From Amblyomma americanum (Eukaryota > Arthropoda > Arachnida > Ixodida > Ixodidae), in the NCBI RefSeq assembly GCF_052857255.1, contig NC_135505.1, positions 63,464,149-63,528,148 of the forward strand: a stretch of 64,000 bases of DNA. Reading direction: 5' to 3'. Made by a program: the position numbers and the translations under genes. The notes beneath the pieces were generated by a model, which was not told the DNA's origin, searched no databases, and worked only from the letters and a program-made list of their open reading frames with translations. Below are positions 9,941-21,493 of this stretch, piece by piece (within the stretch, counting starts at the first letter, position 1; every line of letters starts with the position of its first letter).

Positions 9941-10826
9941 CTCACTCTCCTCGCCACAGACCCTCGATGCAGCGCGCATCTGTCTCCGGGAAGAATCCGT
10001 CGTGATCCTTCGGTCGTCGGACTGTCGCAGTGCGCGGTGAACTAATTGTGCTGTTTTGTTTCTTTCTTAGTGCAATTCCGGTGTAAGGCTCTTGCGGTAT
10101 TGTACTCTCTCTCGAGTGTTGCTTTTCATAAGTTGCATTGTACTGTTAAGCACCTTTTATAAGTCTGTACAAGTGACTATAAATTACTCTGTATCGTCTC
10201 TTTTCTGTATAAACTTTGCTTTGTTTGAGAACCTTTGGCTCGACCTCGTTCTATGACTTTAGACCAGCGAAAGCTGGCCACCAAACGACCAACCCCTTGT
10301 CTATTGGTAGCTAGAATCTGGCTGAGCTTGCCACGCAAAGTCGAGGGCACTTCCTTTGAGATCAGACCGAGACCACTACCGCCACACGTTTTGAGGGTGT
10401 CTGCGAGCGCAGGCATAAGTGCACGAAAGGGGAGAACTGGTTGGGATTGTAAATTGTTCGTGGACTGCAGCACAAGGTGACGCCTCAATAGGAGTCATAT
10501 GGTTTAGAGAGTAGAAAAATCAACTCCAGAAACTGAGTTTATGACGTTGCGATGCGTAAATATTTCTTATAGGACACAAATAAACAGTTTTATTTGAAGT
10601 TCCGTCTGAAGCAAGCTAAAAACCAAGAGTTTAGCAATACTATACCAAAAGACAAAATTCGGGCAACACTGCACTTCGTCCACCGCCGAGGGACGCAGCA
10701 CAGCCGGGAAGATGAAGTTTGCCATTTCGCTTGGCTATTGTTGAGCTTACCTCTAAGACCTTTCTCGCGACTAACCTGTAATAAATGATGTAAGGGTTTA
10801 CATACCAGCCCAACACCTGTGGTGAA

Positions 10827-10832
10827 TTTATT
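10827..10832 (-). terminator. Possible polyadenylation signal for the minus-strand gene
   Basis: On the minus strand AATAAA occurs about 225 bp 3' of the stop codon of the exon at 11058-11265, in a GAATAAATTC context. A second AATAAA lies near 10590. Either could end the 3' UTR of the inferred host gene. Confidence 0.3.
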
Positions 10833-11057
10833 CAAGAAATTAAAAGCGCAGCGTTAAAAAAAATCATCTGCATGCAGAGGAGAGCGCCGCGGCTAAAGTG
10901 CCGGATTTAGAGGCAGAATCCACGTTTTCAGCCCACCGCTAGCCGAACCAGATATGGATCTTTGTATTCCCGGCATTCCCCGCGGGGATGAAGTGCACTT
11001 TAAGACGCTTGCATAGACGGCGGAGCCATCTTTTCTTCTAGGCAATATTGAGAAACT

Positions 11058-11265
11058 CTATTCTCTGAACCAGCTTCCAAAGAGTAGCACTGCCAGTACA
11101 AGCACATATGCACGAGGTAACTGGCTTGATCCCGTTGATGTGCAGCCAGCAAGCCGGGCTAAAGAACTGGAAGCCAGCTCAATCTTGCTCTTGAAAAGCT
11201 CGTACGGTATTCCACACTTCGGTTTCATTGAATTCTGAAAACACTCCGCCGTGGTATAGAAGAAC
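11058..11265 (-). CDS. Candidate terminal exon, Cys-rich protein with GPI-type tail
   Basis: On the minus strand a strong acceptor (GTTTTGCCTTTCCAG) precedes an open frame starting phase 1 nt + FFYTTAECFQNSMKPKCGIP. It contains several Cys and ends SQLPRAYVLVLAVLLFGSWF, then RE and stop. The last about 15 residues are hydrophobic after a small-residue stretch (CTSTGSS), which is typical of a GPI-anchor signal. The phase fits the donor of the exon at 18280 (TGC AA + G TTC). AATAAA follows within about 230 bp. No family was recognised. An overlapping frame (VLLYHGGVFSEF) is also open but ends sooner. The exon call is inference from splice sites and composition. Confidence 0.45.
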
Positions 11266-11289
11266 CTGGAAAGGCAAAACAAAAATCAA

Positions 11290-12702
11290 TGCAAGAACAT
11301 AATACATTTCAAGAAACATTTGAAGATGTTCTCTGCAAAATGAATGATGATGAGTAGATGGAAAACCGAACAAAAGTGATGCGGGATACTGCAAAATGTG
11401 CGTGGAAAATGCCAGGGGTGGCGTAATTTATTCCTGACAGATCGCCCTCGCACTGAAACTGACTAGCCTTCCCTAGAAGTAGTATCATATCTTCCGGACT
11501 AAGACCGTAGGTTACACGCGCCTAAAACTTGAAATTTTCCATTGTGCGGTCTCTCTATCTGTTCGGACTGTGCATGACATTTTTTTAAAACAAAGTCCGA
11601 CTGCGCCTGCGATGTTTTACGTATCAATGAGATAGCGAAATCAGCAGCGATCTTCAATTAGCTTTGGTGTGCAAGTAAATTCTGCTCGCAGTGGCTGGTT
11701 ATCAGTGCATGTATTTGTGACCACGTCCGCAAAATATCGATGATTATTGCCAAGGGCAGAGTAGTCCCTCACGAAGAACAATCATTGCGATGGCTCGAGA
11801 AATGGGAGATGGCTGTACGCTCAACGCAGTGGATTGTGCGCAAGAACTAATGTTGAACCGAACAGCGCTAAGTGTTAAAACAAAATGAATTCGATACGAA
11901 ATGTGGACGCTTGGGAGCTGCTTTTTTGAAGCATGTGAGGGAAAATGCCTTCGCGGAAGAAAGGACAGAGGTGGAGGACACCAGCTAGTCCAAATCTTAG
12001 AGAGTTGAGCTGAGTTTTTGTATGCTGCAGGCGAAATTAGCCTTGCTTAGTCTGCCGGCAATTTGTTCACCATCGCGTCATTTATATGTTAATGAAGACC
12101 TAAAAACTGTCGGATCTGCCATACTATGAGCACAGTCACTTATAATAGTGCATATTCAACTCTCTCAGTCACCCTCTATGCACACATTCACTCAGAGCAA
12201 AAGAAAGTGCACTCCAGAAGTCACCGTCTATGCACAAATTCAGTCCAAACCTTGAAGAAAAGCTGACAGAATAGGAAGAAAAGGAGCGGGAAGAGTGCAA
12301 TACGGTATGAACCGTGAAGATAGGAACAGCTGGCTCTGCGTAGCATTGCTTCTGGAGAGGTATCTAGGAAACCACGAGTGCTTTGTTGTGGTGCGCCAGG
12401 TTTCTAAAAAAGGATCACCTGGCTGTTCCACAGCACATGATATTTGGGCAAATTGAGCCTGAAGACTCAGTGGAGGAATGGAATCGACCGCATTCTGCTT
12501 GCGGACAATCTAAAACGCTTATTTTCAGCCAAAATTTATTCCTGCGGACTACATACCGTGTTCAGGCCATATATGCAAAATTTTTCTTTAAAGCAGTAAT
12601 TCCCTATTGTGTATTATACATCGAATGTGGTAAAGTCCCAGAAATACGCATTTGAAAATGTTAATTTTAAGCTGTGCAAAACAATGAGCATAGTGGAAGA
12701 AG
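11290..12702. other. No gene seen; would be intron of the inferred host gene
   Basis: The stretch is AT-rich with only short, uncharacteristic ORFs. If the 18.3-to-11.2 kb exon link is right, it lies in the intron between those exons. No transposon motif was identified. Confidence 0.4.
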
Positions 12703-12767
12703 GACACACACACACACTCACACGCACACACGCACACACACACACACGCGCACGCACATGCACACAA
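12703..12767 (+). repeat. Imperfect (CA)n microsatellite
   Basis: About 65 bp of CA repeats with CT, CG and TG interruptions. The Thr/His and Cys/Val ORFs across it are artefacts. Confidence 0.95.
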
Positions 12768-13184
12768 GATAAACCTTCCAATATTTTTCGAAGGATTACA
12801 CGCAGTACGTGTTATACGCTCCACAACCTCAACAGCACAAAGCGGGGAGCAATGTTTGAAGATAATAATACACTTCACCGCGTCATGTCGTGCAGGCGCT
12901 GGATAAAGCGGTAGAGCAAGGCAAAAAATAAAGAATGACAAGTGTTGCTACAGTGTGCATGGTTGCATGACCTTAACGATGGTGCGCTCCACAAAATGCC
13001 AAGAAAACAGGGAAATAATGTTAAGCATGGTAAAGAAAATTAGCTTTGGTTGAACACGGTTAAACCGAACTTCTCGAGCGATTTCGCTATTTGGTTCGTA
13101 AGCAGACTCTCGCTGACTGTCGTCTAGCTCACTGCTGCTCGCGCCGCTTGCCTTGAGTGCGCCAATTCATGTGAGCTTGATGGA

Positions 13185-13740
13185 TGGATGGATGGACACG
13201 ACTGAACCCTCTAAATCGGGCGGTGGCTCAAGCCATGTAGCATTACTTATGAAATTTTACTCTTCTCTTGACTTTAACCACCAGTCAGACAACCTTCTTT
13301 GGTCACTTCTACCCGCTTAAAATCTACTTTCCTTTCACTGTCCTTAAATCCCAATGCCTTGGATAAATCAGCCCCGCTGATTTTCGCTGTAGGGTGAAGG
13401 CTGTTACAGAAAAGTATCAAGTGTTCAACCGTTTCCTCCTCCTCTCCGCACGGAACGCAAAACGTGTCTATCTCCTGTTACCTGGCTCTATATGTCTTAA
13501 TCCTCAAAACTCCCGTCCTGGCCTCAAACAACAAAGAGCTCCTCCTATAGTTATAGATATTTTCTTTGGCAATTTCCTGCTTGAAAATTCTCTATGTTCC
13601 CAGTGCTTATTTGGTCAACATACCTGTTTTCCAGAGCTCTCTCTGTTTCTTTAACCTTTTTCTTAACCGATAGTTGCCGATTTTCCCCCTACTGCTGTCC
13701 CTATATTTGCTTGTCAATTTTCTAGATCACTTTCTCCATT
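13185..13740 (-). pseudogene. LINE ORF2 C-terminal zinc-finger remnant
   Basis: Reading on the minus strand, the frame gives EIAKENIYNYRRSSLLFEAR, then TGVLRIKTYRARYQ. It continues as FCVPCGEEEETVEHLILFC, a CX2CX8HX4C finger of the kind found after RNase H in I/R1-type LINEs. It then runs ISGADLSKALGF and ends TKEGCLTGG at a stop. The left edge is a short GATG repeat at 13182-13197, as expected for a LINE 3' end. No upstream RT is present, so the copy is 5'-truncated. The role when intact is target-primed retrotransposition. Confidence 0.75.
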
Positions 13741-14171
13741 TCGTACCAACATACCTGAAATAGCGGCCTCTGACCTGATGAAGGCACCGCTGTTGATAAG
13801 GTGCGACTGAGTTTTGATAAGGAAGCGTATCCGAAACGAGAAGCACTGAGCTGTAGCGGTGGTTACTCGTATAGAACGGAAACATTGCAAGCAATATTCT
13901 GTAAATTTAGCAGATTTTGACTTTAAAACACGGGAGAGGTACGTAGGTATAATCTGCTCAGGTAGAGTGTGCAGCAAGGCGAACACTATGTGCATTCAGG
14001 CCAGAATGAAACGCGAGCAGCACCTGTGAACAAAAGCAAGATATTTAACCTGTGTACTTTGAGCTGCAATGCAAAGCTAGCCTAATTCAGATTTCTGGGT
14101 AAATGGCCTACTGAAGAAAACATGCATAAACAAGATGTAAGTTAATGCTGTTGTAGAAGAGTGGTGAGTTG

Positions 14172-14750
14172 GGCGAGTTGGATGTAGTTCATTTTAGCTG
14201 TAAATTCAGTGCGGAGGGACAAAGGACATTGGAAAAGGGGCGAAACAAGCGCTGTCTCGAAACTCAATTTTGTTAAGAAGGAACGAAAATATATACATAC
14301 AAATAAACGACATAGGTGCGATAGGCACGCAGTACATAGACAGCGTAGGCGGCACTGTCATCTCTAACGTCCAAAAAAACCGAAATAAATTGCGCCACAG
14401 ATCAGCAGGTGACACATCAAGAGGCATCTAAAAATCATATCTCCCTTTCAAACAACGTGGCAGAATGAGTGCTAACACAGATATCTTTTTTCTGTCCGAT
14501 AAAATACGCCTCCATAATCTCTCCAGTGCGCTGGTCACGATGCTGGTACAGCATGGTGGTATCTTTGAAAACAGCTTTAAATGCCTTTTTGTTTTCTTGG
14601 TGCACTGTGCACAGGGTTGAGCGATGCTTGAGCGAATGACGTCTGAAGAAAGGTTAACATATTCTATGAGCCGAACGTTCAGTGATCGCTCCATTTGTCC
14701 AATGTACACTCTTTTGCATAAAAGCGGTACCTCGTACACGAAGAACAAAA
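14172..14750 (-). pseudogene. Penelope-like element, GIY-YIG end and 3' terminus
   Basis: The minus-strand ORF 14428-14748 carries VPLLCKRVYIGQMERSLNVR, the start of the GIY-YIG endonuclease that ends Penelope-like polyproteins (usual form CGKxYIGQTGRCLNxRLxEH). The expected Gly and Cys around it are mutated. The plus-strand words TTGGGCGAGTTGG near 14173 are the reverse complement of the TACCAACTAGCTCAA-type terminus seen at other Penelope ends here. They lie on the correct (3') side. The RT is absent: a 5'-truncated copy. Confidence 0.75.
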
Positions 14751-15425
14751 CACAGTTAAAAAATGAGGAATGAATACCTTGTTATACGCCAGAAGAGTAC
14801 CGCACATACGTGTTCGCGTTTCATTCCGCCTTGCTCCACATAATAGATCTAGAACTTAGGCGCTTAATTAGCTAAAATTAAGCATTCAACATTGTTATAA
14901 TCGACTTCATGCGGCAAGATTACATTACGACATTCAAGACCGTCAGACTCGAAGGTTAGTGCAGTTTTTAATTGTTTTAATCGGTAATATTGCTTGAAAC
15001 ATCGAACGTAGAAATTACGCATTTCAAAGCTCGTGCAGTTCCCGTCCCGCATAGATTATTTTGATGTAACGTCACCCGCAATTTTAACTCATCAAGTACA
15101 GGCGCAGTATTTGATGATGCGGACGAAATTAGCTTCGTTCCGACTACAACAAGAAGTTAAATGACGCCTTTTTAAAGTATGGAGCGTGGGAAAGCGCACT
15201 AATTAGGGTTTCTAATGCGTATTTTTTTATCCATATCTCGAAGCACGTATCCGATTAAAAACACTTAAGACTGTGCTCACCGACGATGTTGATGTCCTTA
15301 AATTTTCCTCTCCTCTTTATTTAGCTACTTGAAATTTATGAGAGAAATGCTGGTTGGTTGATCGCGATTAGCTATCGTGTAATAACTGAAATCATTACCA
15401 TACGTAACGTCTGTTTTGCTATATT
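14751..15425. other. No gene seen
   Basis: AT-rich DNA between the Penelope and mariner relics. I see no domain-bearing ORF and no clear repeat structure. Confidence 0.4.
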
Positions 15426-15429
15426 ACTT

Positions 15430-16575
15430 TCGTCCATAAAGTTCCGATAGTGAGTTCATTTAAGAAGCTGCGTTTAACATTTAAATCATTTTGTGCAGAA
15501 ACGCTTCGAAATAGTCTCCCTTGAAGACTAAACAGAGGTTCTTACGCATCTTAAGGTCTTGGAAACAGTTGGAAAACGCTTCTTTTGGCAGGATTGTCCG
15601 CTCCTTTGCCGTGGCGCCCTGAATGACCTAAACACTCCCCACCCAGCGACCTTTTAGGGCTCTCTTCACAAGAGGAAACAGGGAAAGATCGCATAGGGAG
15701 CGGTCAGGCGAGTATGCTGGATGGGGAAGTACAGTAAAGATGTGCTTGACGAGAAATTTTGTCACGCTGAGAGCAGTGTGCGGCCTTGCGTTATCGTGGA
15801 GAAGGCTCCATTTTCCAGACGTCCATAAGCCAGGGCGACGACGTCGCAGTGCATCACACATGTTTTGGAGCACGCGGACATATAACTCCTGATTGACCGT
15901 CAGCCCTTGTAGGACGAACTTGTGGTGTATGACACCTGTTGCATCGAAAAAAAAAACTATCAGCATCGCCTTTGTTTCGGTCTTCTATCGCCGCACCTTT
16001 CTCGACGCCGGAGAGCTAGTGGACAGGCATTTGGCACTCTGCCTCTTTGTTTGAAGATCGTATAAAAGCATCATGTTTTGTCTTCGGCAATGATGCTGTC
16101 GAATAATGCAGCATCCTTCTATGCCTCCGACAGCAAATCAGCGCTCACTGTTGTGCGCATGTCCTTCTGGTCCTGTGTGAGGGAGTGCGGCACAAGTCTC
16201 ACATTCAGCTTTCGTTTCCCCAAGTTCTCACGGAAAATTTGGCGGCATGTTGTCTTAGTAATGTTCGGAGCTTGTGGTAGCATGTAGACTGCAATGGTGC
16301 GGTCTGTCTTGCTGTTCGATTTCCCTGATCCGTGCCACGTTGTTTTAATTACGTGAGGGTTAGGGCGCCCCTGCCTTGTGTCGTCTTCCACACACGTTCT
16401 TCCCAAAACGAACTTCTTGTGCCACTCGAAACCTCGCGCCCGCGATAATGTCGCGTTGCCGTAAGTGTCACGAAGGAGCTCATATGTCTTTATGGCTGCC
16501 TTGCTAAGCTTCATACAGAATTTTATGTTTACATGCTGTTCGAGGTGGACGTACATCTCTCCAAATTCACTCACA
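15430..16575 (-). pseudogene. mariner transposase pseudogene (DD34D)
   Basis: The N-terminal part (16119-16574) has the HTH DNA-binding domain and GFEWHKKFVLGR followed by VEDDTRQGRPNP, typical of mariner. The catalytic part (15500-16080) retains the first Asp in LLYDLQTKRQS, the second in LLHDNARPHTA and the third in YSPDRSLCD, with 34 residues between the last two, matching DD34D. The C-terminal end KGDYFEAF is near 15505. A frameshift and at least one stop (before AMLIVFFF) break the frame, so it is inactive. TTCGTCCATAAAGTTCCGATAG at 15430 resembles a mariner end. The partner end near 16675 (reverse complement TAGGACCAACTTTTTAGGG) is less certain. Confidence 0.9.
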
Positions 16576-16969
16576 GTAGAATGCGCAGACGACTAGTGAG
16601 AACGTATTTTTCTATATGTAGTGCTATCTAACGGCTGCCACAGCAAGTAACATAAATAGCTGAGGTTAGCCCTAAAAAGTTGGTCCTACACATACGCGCC
16701 AACATTTGTTCTGGAGATTCATTTCTAAGGAAGAAATAATTCAGCCTCGAAACGTTACGGACAAAACTTGTAGAATGTACTCTACAGCGCACCGACACGT
16801 CTCTCACCATTTTGAAGCGGTAGCTTAGCTACTAAAGGTCTCGGGCTGAGATCGCCGTGCGTCAAAAATTCTGTTTTTAAGTTTGGAGAACCGGTGGATG
16901 GTTAATGATTGGATCAATGGGGAAGCAGTTGTGCAGGTCAAGGGTGAAGGTCATCCAACGTTTGGTCAC

Positions 16970-17235
16970 GTGATCGACTTTGGGCTCGTCGAGGAGCCTA
17001 AACGTGGCGCTTATGTGATAGGGCGTGACGCCACGCCATTTTAACCGAGTACATGAAGGAAGGAGCGCCGGTACGCCTAGGAATAAGTCAACATGTGGTG
17101 TTCACGTGCGAAGCAGTGACGTGACGGCCTCCTAAACAGAGTACATTACCGAAGGAGCGCCGGCGCGCCTAGGCACGAGGTCCACATGCGGTGTTCACGT
17201 GCTAGGCCGTGATGCCATGCGTTCAGGCAACCTTA
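16970..17235 (+). repeat. 92-bp tandem repeat, two diverged units
   Basis: GAGTACATGAAGGAAGGAGC starts the unit at 17047 and GAGTACATTACCGAAGGAGC starts the next at 17139. Each continues GCCGG-CGCCTAGG and ends near GTGTTCACGTGC. CACGTG words recall the CACGTG-rich repeats at 7.0 and 54 kb. The block abuts the hairpin at 17242, so both may belong to one element. Confidence 0.65.
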
Positions 17236-17241
17236 AAAAAA

Positions 17242-17414
17242 TTAACGGTGCTTTAGCTTTGGTTAAACCGAGCGTGAAGCGGTAGCTTCACGATGCTTTA
17301 GCATGCAAAATACCAAAGAGGCGATTAACGAAAAGCATAAAAAGCCTTTGCCATGCTAAACCATCGTGAAGCTACCGCTTCTCACTCGATTTAACCAAAG
17401 CTAAAGGACCGTTA
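17242..17414. mobile_element. Foldback hairpin: 64-bp arms, 45-bp loop
   Basis: The left arm 17242-17305 starts TTAACGGTGCTTTAGCTTTG and ends CGATGCTTTAGCATG. The right arm 17351-17414 is its reverse complement with only a few mismatches. The loop is 17306-17350. The arms contain TTTAGCTTTGGTTAAACC, a variant of the TTTAACCAGAGCTAAA word at the ends of the CACGTG repeats. It is non-coding. It is consistent with a MITE terminus or a precursor of small hairpin RNAs. Confidence 0.8.
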
Positions 17415-17644
17415 ATTTTCTAAAATAAAATTTTGTAAAAGGTAAAACCAAGCACCTGATATGCACACTATAATTATCTTTTCCCCTCCACAAACTAATG
17501 AAAAATAAAGCAGACATTTATTTAACCGGCACAAAAGTCCTGAAGACGACAAATGTCGGATACAGTATCCTGTCAGCTATTACATTGAACCAATGACTCC
17601 CAATAATACTATGGGTTTACGCGGGCATTTTTTAATACCTAATT

Positions 17645-17830
17645 TTTGGATTGGAGGGTTTAATATCACAAAGCTACTAAGACTTTGAGGACCACCAGAG
17701 GGCAAAGCTCCGGATAATTTTGAATACCTGGGTCTGTTTAAAGTGCAGTGTCATTGCACAGGTTACGAGTCGTTAGAAATTTGCCTCCATTGAATTGCTA
17801 AATGCTATGAAACACTTTCTCAGAGCAACA
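17645..17830 (-). mobile_element. Very degraded tRNA-derived SINE
   Basis: Residual order: GGAGGGTTTAATATCACAAAG, then GGACCACCAGAGGGCAAAGCTCC, TTTTGAATACCTGGGTCTG and AATTTGCCTCCATTGAATTG. These parallel the body of the SINE at 9335 (GGGTTTAACGTCAC, GACGCCGTAGTG, TTTCGACCACCTGGGG, GCCTTCATC). The tRNA head is largely lost. Confidence 0.55.
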
Positions 17831-18279
17831 CTGCCATTAACATGCACCAGTGAGTAATATTAGCAAGGTCACGATGTTAAGGAATTCAATGCTAGAACGC
17901 TTATGAATAGTCTTAATGCCTTGATAAAAATCCTCATGGGGCCCAAACTTCATGGGCCCTTACTAGGCCACAGGGTCTCAGTGGCGCAAAGTTTCAGTTC
18001 GCCGATATCGCGACGTTAAGTTTATTATAATCAATCTTAACGGCCCAAGGACGCATTCGCCTAAAAGCACCATGGCACAAGGTATTTTGCTTTACTCAAC
18101 GTAAGACTCCCATTTGCATTGTATTTGAGCCCATTTCAGCCCAGACAAACCGAAAATGGAACGAGGCAAACCGAATGGTGCCCACTTCCGCACATTCAGT
18201 GCATCCAGCGTATGGTTAAACCTCTAGGTTGGCGTTGTGGACAGCGAAGTAAAGTTACCCTTAAATTCTGCATACTTAC

Positions 18280-18544
18280 TTGCACACTGCTCCTGGTGAA
18301 ATGTCAGATCGGTCGGCATTATCCCAATCTTTCAGCTTTTTTAGCTTGCACGCAAGAAATTCCATGGTGTCCACGCACTCATTCACAGCGTCTTTAATTG
18401 CTTGAGCGAAACGTCGTGTCCGATCTAGAAGCAGAAATTCACAGGTTATGTGTAAAGCATGAGGCGGAAGCCATGAAGGACCAGCTTTCCTGGATATCAA
18501 GAGTTCGCTTCTAATGTGAGCCGCAAACTGCGAAACCCGCGTTA
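18280..18544 (-). CDS. Candidate internal exon of the minus-strand host gene
   Basis: An open minus-strand frame reads TRVSQFAAHIRSELLISRKA, then PSWLPPHALHITCEFLL, and later DAVNECVDTMEFLACKLKKL, ending SPGAVCK. It finishes at a near-perfect donor (TGCAA|GTAAGTATG). The best acceptor is CTATTTTTCGTCAG at 18545; weaker ones at 18530, 18512 and 18490 would shorten the exon. Amphipathic, Cys-containing helices recall small secreted helical cysteine-rich proteins. No family could be named. The phase of the donor matches the acceptor at 11265. Codon content lacks stops or simple repeats. Confidence 0.45.
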
Positions 18545-20339
18545 CTGACGAAAAATAGTTTGAATTTTAATTTAGAAAAAACTAGAACCGCCCTAGAAAT
18601 GGTGTGCGATGTTTTTGAGAGTAGTGGCTTGTACTTGATAGAGGTTGCCGACTCTTATTTAGAAAATTCTTCCTGCGCTGGCAGCGAAAATTTCTGATGA
18701 TGGTAAATCAGAATGATGTGCCATACTTCATCATTCCCACGGCAAATTTTAAACTTTCATGGTATACGCAATAAAGCACGTGGCGAAGGCTGCACAGTCT
18801 GCAAGCGCTTGTTGAGAGCAACTCGATTTCTCATGTACCAGTGCGAAAACCTTTAGTTTCTTTTGCAGTTATCAGAAATATTCTTGCAATGGGACAGAAA
18901 ATCGAAGGTGTATAGAGTATTAAACAAGCCGTATTGGAGGGCTAAATGTAAGTCTCGCCTTACTCGAGCTCTCAAACGTAAACGCACATGTCGCAGCACA
19001 TGTGTGTTGTTTCATTTCCTTTGCCTCAAAGTACCGCCGAACAACAAATGTTTCGATATACTCGCCTTACTTCCGAAGTGCTAAGCCAGCTGGTAACTGA
19101 TTCTAGTTCGTTGATTTTCTCGTCTTAACGAGACGGAGCTGCATATATCTTCAGATTTGTTTTTAAAAAAACGTCTCCGATCCCAGCTTCAGTCTTTATT
19201 GGCTGCCATCGAAAAAGTCATTCCATCAGCCTAGTGCAAGCCCTAAAAACTGATCTCTGATTGATGGTCCTAGTAAAACGGCTAGGATATATCATCCTTT
19301 TACACATGACAACGAACTCTAGTTGGCGCGACGAAAGACAACGCTTACAAAAGCTAGTCTCTACGGAGCACAAATACTTGGTCAACGCTTGCAATCACTT
19401 CTTTTTAACGCCACCACAGCTTCTCCCATTCTCCATTAGTTCATTTGAAGTACAGCACTTCGCATTCATAAATTAGGCGGAAACTCCAGGGAATATATAG
19501 GAAAGCTGAGGTATAAACTTTAAGCCGTGTTGTGGTGGCGCGTGAGAGACGATCGATTTTTTTGTATTCCACTGATGGCTGGAGGAATAATTTTCGCGAT
19601 TCTTTTTCTAATGCAGCGGTTCTACGCTTTAAGTTTATTTGTTTGGAGTTCATTTTTTTTGTAATACATAAAGCAAACATATATACACTGATTATGCACA
19701 CAGGAAAAGGTCGCTAAGATATAGGCTGTAATGGTACCTCTATGATAAACGTATGAACTTATGAGAATTGTTCGCTATTATTACCAACGACGACCTTAAC
19801 GCGCTTTGGCCTAGATGGTACATAACACAACATATTTGATTAAAAGTACATATTAAAACATAAAAGATGCACAACCGATAGACGCAACGTCACCCAATAA
19901 GCAAACAAATAATAAAAGCGTAACTACTATAAGTTATCACTAAACATATGAAGTTTGCGTTCAAGTGACAATACACATGAAGAATTTTAATATTATAAGG
20001 TGATGCGTTCCAGGTTTTGACAATCTAACTGTTCATATTCTGAAGTGTGTGCGGTCTTTAAAAAAGCAAGAACTATTGCACCTGGAAAGGGCTTAACATT
20101 TGGGTCAGTAATATCTCTCATGCATATAAACTTCAAAAGAATATAATCACTTACTACTGTCTCACCAAATACCCCAACATTTAAATTATTTAGATATTAA
20201 ATCACAAGTGATTTAAGCCAGTTGTATAAATGGGACACGGTAAGTGCCTAGTATTCCATGTGATAAGTATAACGCCTTGATTCTAGACAAACTGGACAGA
20301 AGATAAATGCGAACGGGATGGCAGTCGCCAAGATGTTAC
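18545..20339. other. No gene seen; inferred intron
   Basis: AT-rich sequence without domain-bearing ORFs. The ORF at 18863-19084 is basic and short and has no recognisable motif. No clear repeat was found before the CR1-type 3' tail that starts near 20340. Confidence 0.4.
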
Positions 20340-20620
20340 GTAGAAATTTAATTCAATTCACCTCTATTTTTCAACATTTGGCAACGTTAACGGCCTCCCA
20401 GGCAAAAAGCTGTAGCAACAGCTTGAGGAGGCCAGGGAGCCGGCGGTAAGCAACAGTGACCGCAGTACAAAAGTTGTATACAATATATCTGTATCTACAC
20501 CTAAAGGTATTGTCACATTTTATCATAAATTTACAAAAAAAGAGGTGATGTAAATGTGTAAAAAGATATCCAGACGTAATTCAAGAGAAGGGTTAACGTG
20601 CACAAGATAATACAAATACC
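20340..20620 (-). mobile_element. CR1-type LINE 3' UTR
   Basis: On the minus strand this reads GCCGGCTCCCTGGCCTCCTC, then AAGCTGTTGCTACAGCTT (a hairpin), CCTGGGAGGCC and GTTAACGTTGCC. It ends GAATTGAATTAAATTT, a short-repeat tail instead of poly(A), as in CR1-like LINEs. It lies 3' of the RT fragment at 21494-21735 on the same strand, so both are probably one element split by a SINE. Confidence 0.5.
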
Positions 20621-20710
20621 GTGTTATAAACATCAGGCTATAAATGAATAGCAATGAGTTATTAATGTAGACAAATCAAAGGCACGACGAGTTTTTGTAG
20701 TACTCTAATT

Positions 20711-21032
20711 TACCCGCCACGGTGGCTCAGTGGTTAGGGCGCTGAGCTACTGATCCGGAGTACCCGGGTTCGAACCCGACCACGGCGGCCGCGTTTCGAT
20801 GGAGGAGAAACGCATAGGCGCCCGTGTTCTGTGCGATGTCAGTGCTCGTTAAAGACACCCAGGTGGTCGAAATTATTCAGGAGCCCTCCGCTACGGCACA
20901 TCTTCCTTGCTTTATTCTCTCAGGCCCTGCTTTATTCCTTCCCTCACGGCGCGGTTCAGGTGTCCGCCGATATTGGAGACAGATACTGTGCCATTTCCTT
21001 TCCCAAAAACAAATTCTCAATTTTTCTTTAAT
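20711..21032 (+). mobile_element. tRNA-derived SINE (Ruka-like), near complete
   Basis: A tRNA-like head has an A box TGGCTCAGTGG at 20723 and a B box GGGTTCGAACCC at 20766. After it come the shared SINE body (GACACCCAGGTGGTCGAAATTATTC) and an A/T-rich tail. TCTAATT occurs immediately before (20704-20710) and after (21033-21039), fitting a 7-bp target duplication. It is inserted into the CR1-type LINE. The name Ruka is recalled from tick literature and was not checked against the consensus. It is not a functional tRNA gene: the head is followed by SINE body and repeats elsewhere in the window. Confidence 0.85.
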
Positions 21033-21493
21033 TCTAATTAGAGATTAGCTATATTTTTGCCATGACTTTTTATGGTGGCCGGATTTCAACCAATAATCCC
21101 ATGCAGAGTCAGAAACATACACTGACTAGTTGGAAGGATACTGTAGTAGTTAATATAGAGCTGACAATTTTCGTCTCGTAGAATAGCCTTCTAGCTGAAT
21201 ATCCTTAAATTTGAATCGAAGGGATAGATCTTCAGTTTCTTTTAGAATGTCTTGTAAAAACAGTAGGAAGATAATGAATAATTGTCTTATTTAGGCAAGC
21301 GAAGCACTTAGTTAATTACAAAACAGTGGTAACATTCACATATAAAATATAATCAGAATCATTCTCACAGCTTGTGAGATCAATAATGAAGAATAAAAAA
21401 TTAAAGTGAAAAGAGTTGAACCATGAGAATCAATGATGTTAATAATTTTTTTTTCTCAGAAGAAACCTGAGATGTTTACGGTTGGACAGGTAG

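Larger units (their letters stand above)
9197..10230 (+). mobile_element. LTR-like promoter segment, interrupted by a SINE
   Basis: The segment has retroviral-type LTR composition: a GC-rich upstream region, a heat-shock-element motif, TATAAA at 9935, a CT-rich start region, then an AT-rich tail (TTTATAAGTCTGTACAAGTG). After the tail comes a GC-rich leader encoding a short open frame (10235-10480). A SINE sits inside it at 9335-9575. No pol or gag domain follows, so it is probably a solo LTR or a truncated end of a Gypsy-type element. The TG/CA boundaries could not be fixed. Recognition is partly by memory of tick LTRs. Confidence 0.45.

Noticed and set aside
20713..20790. Functional tRNA gene
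   Set aside because: A and B boxes are present, but the sequence continues into the SINE body shared with at least seven other copies in the window, and a target duplication flanks the whole SINE.
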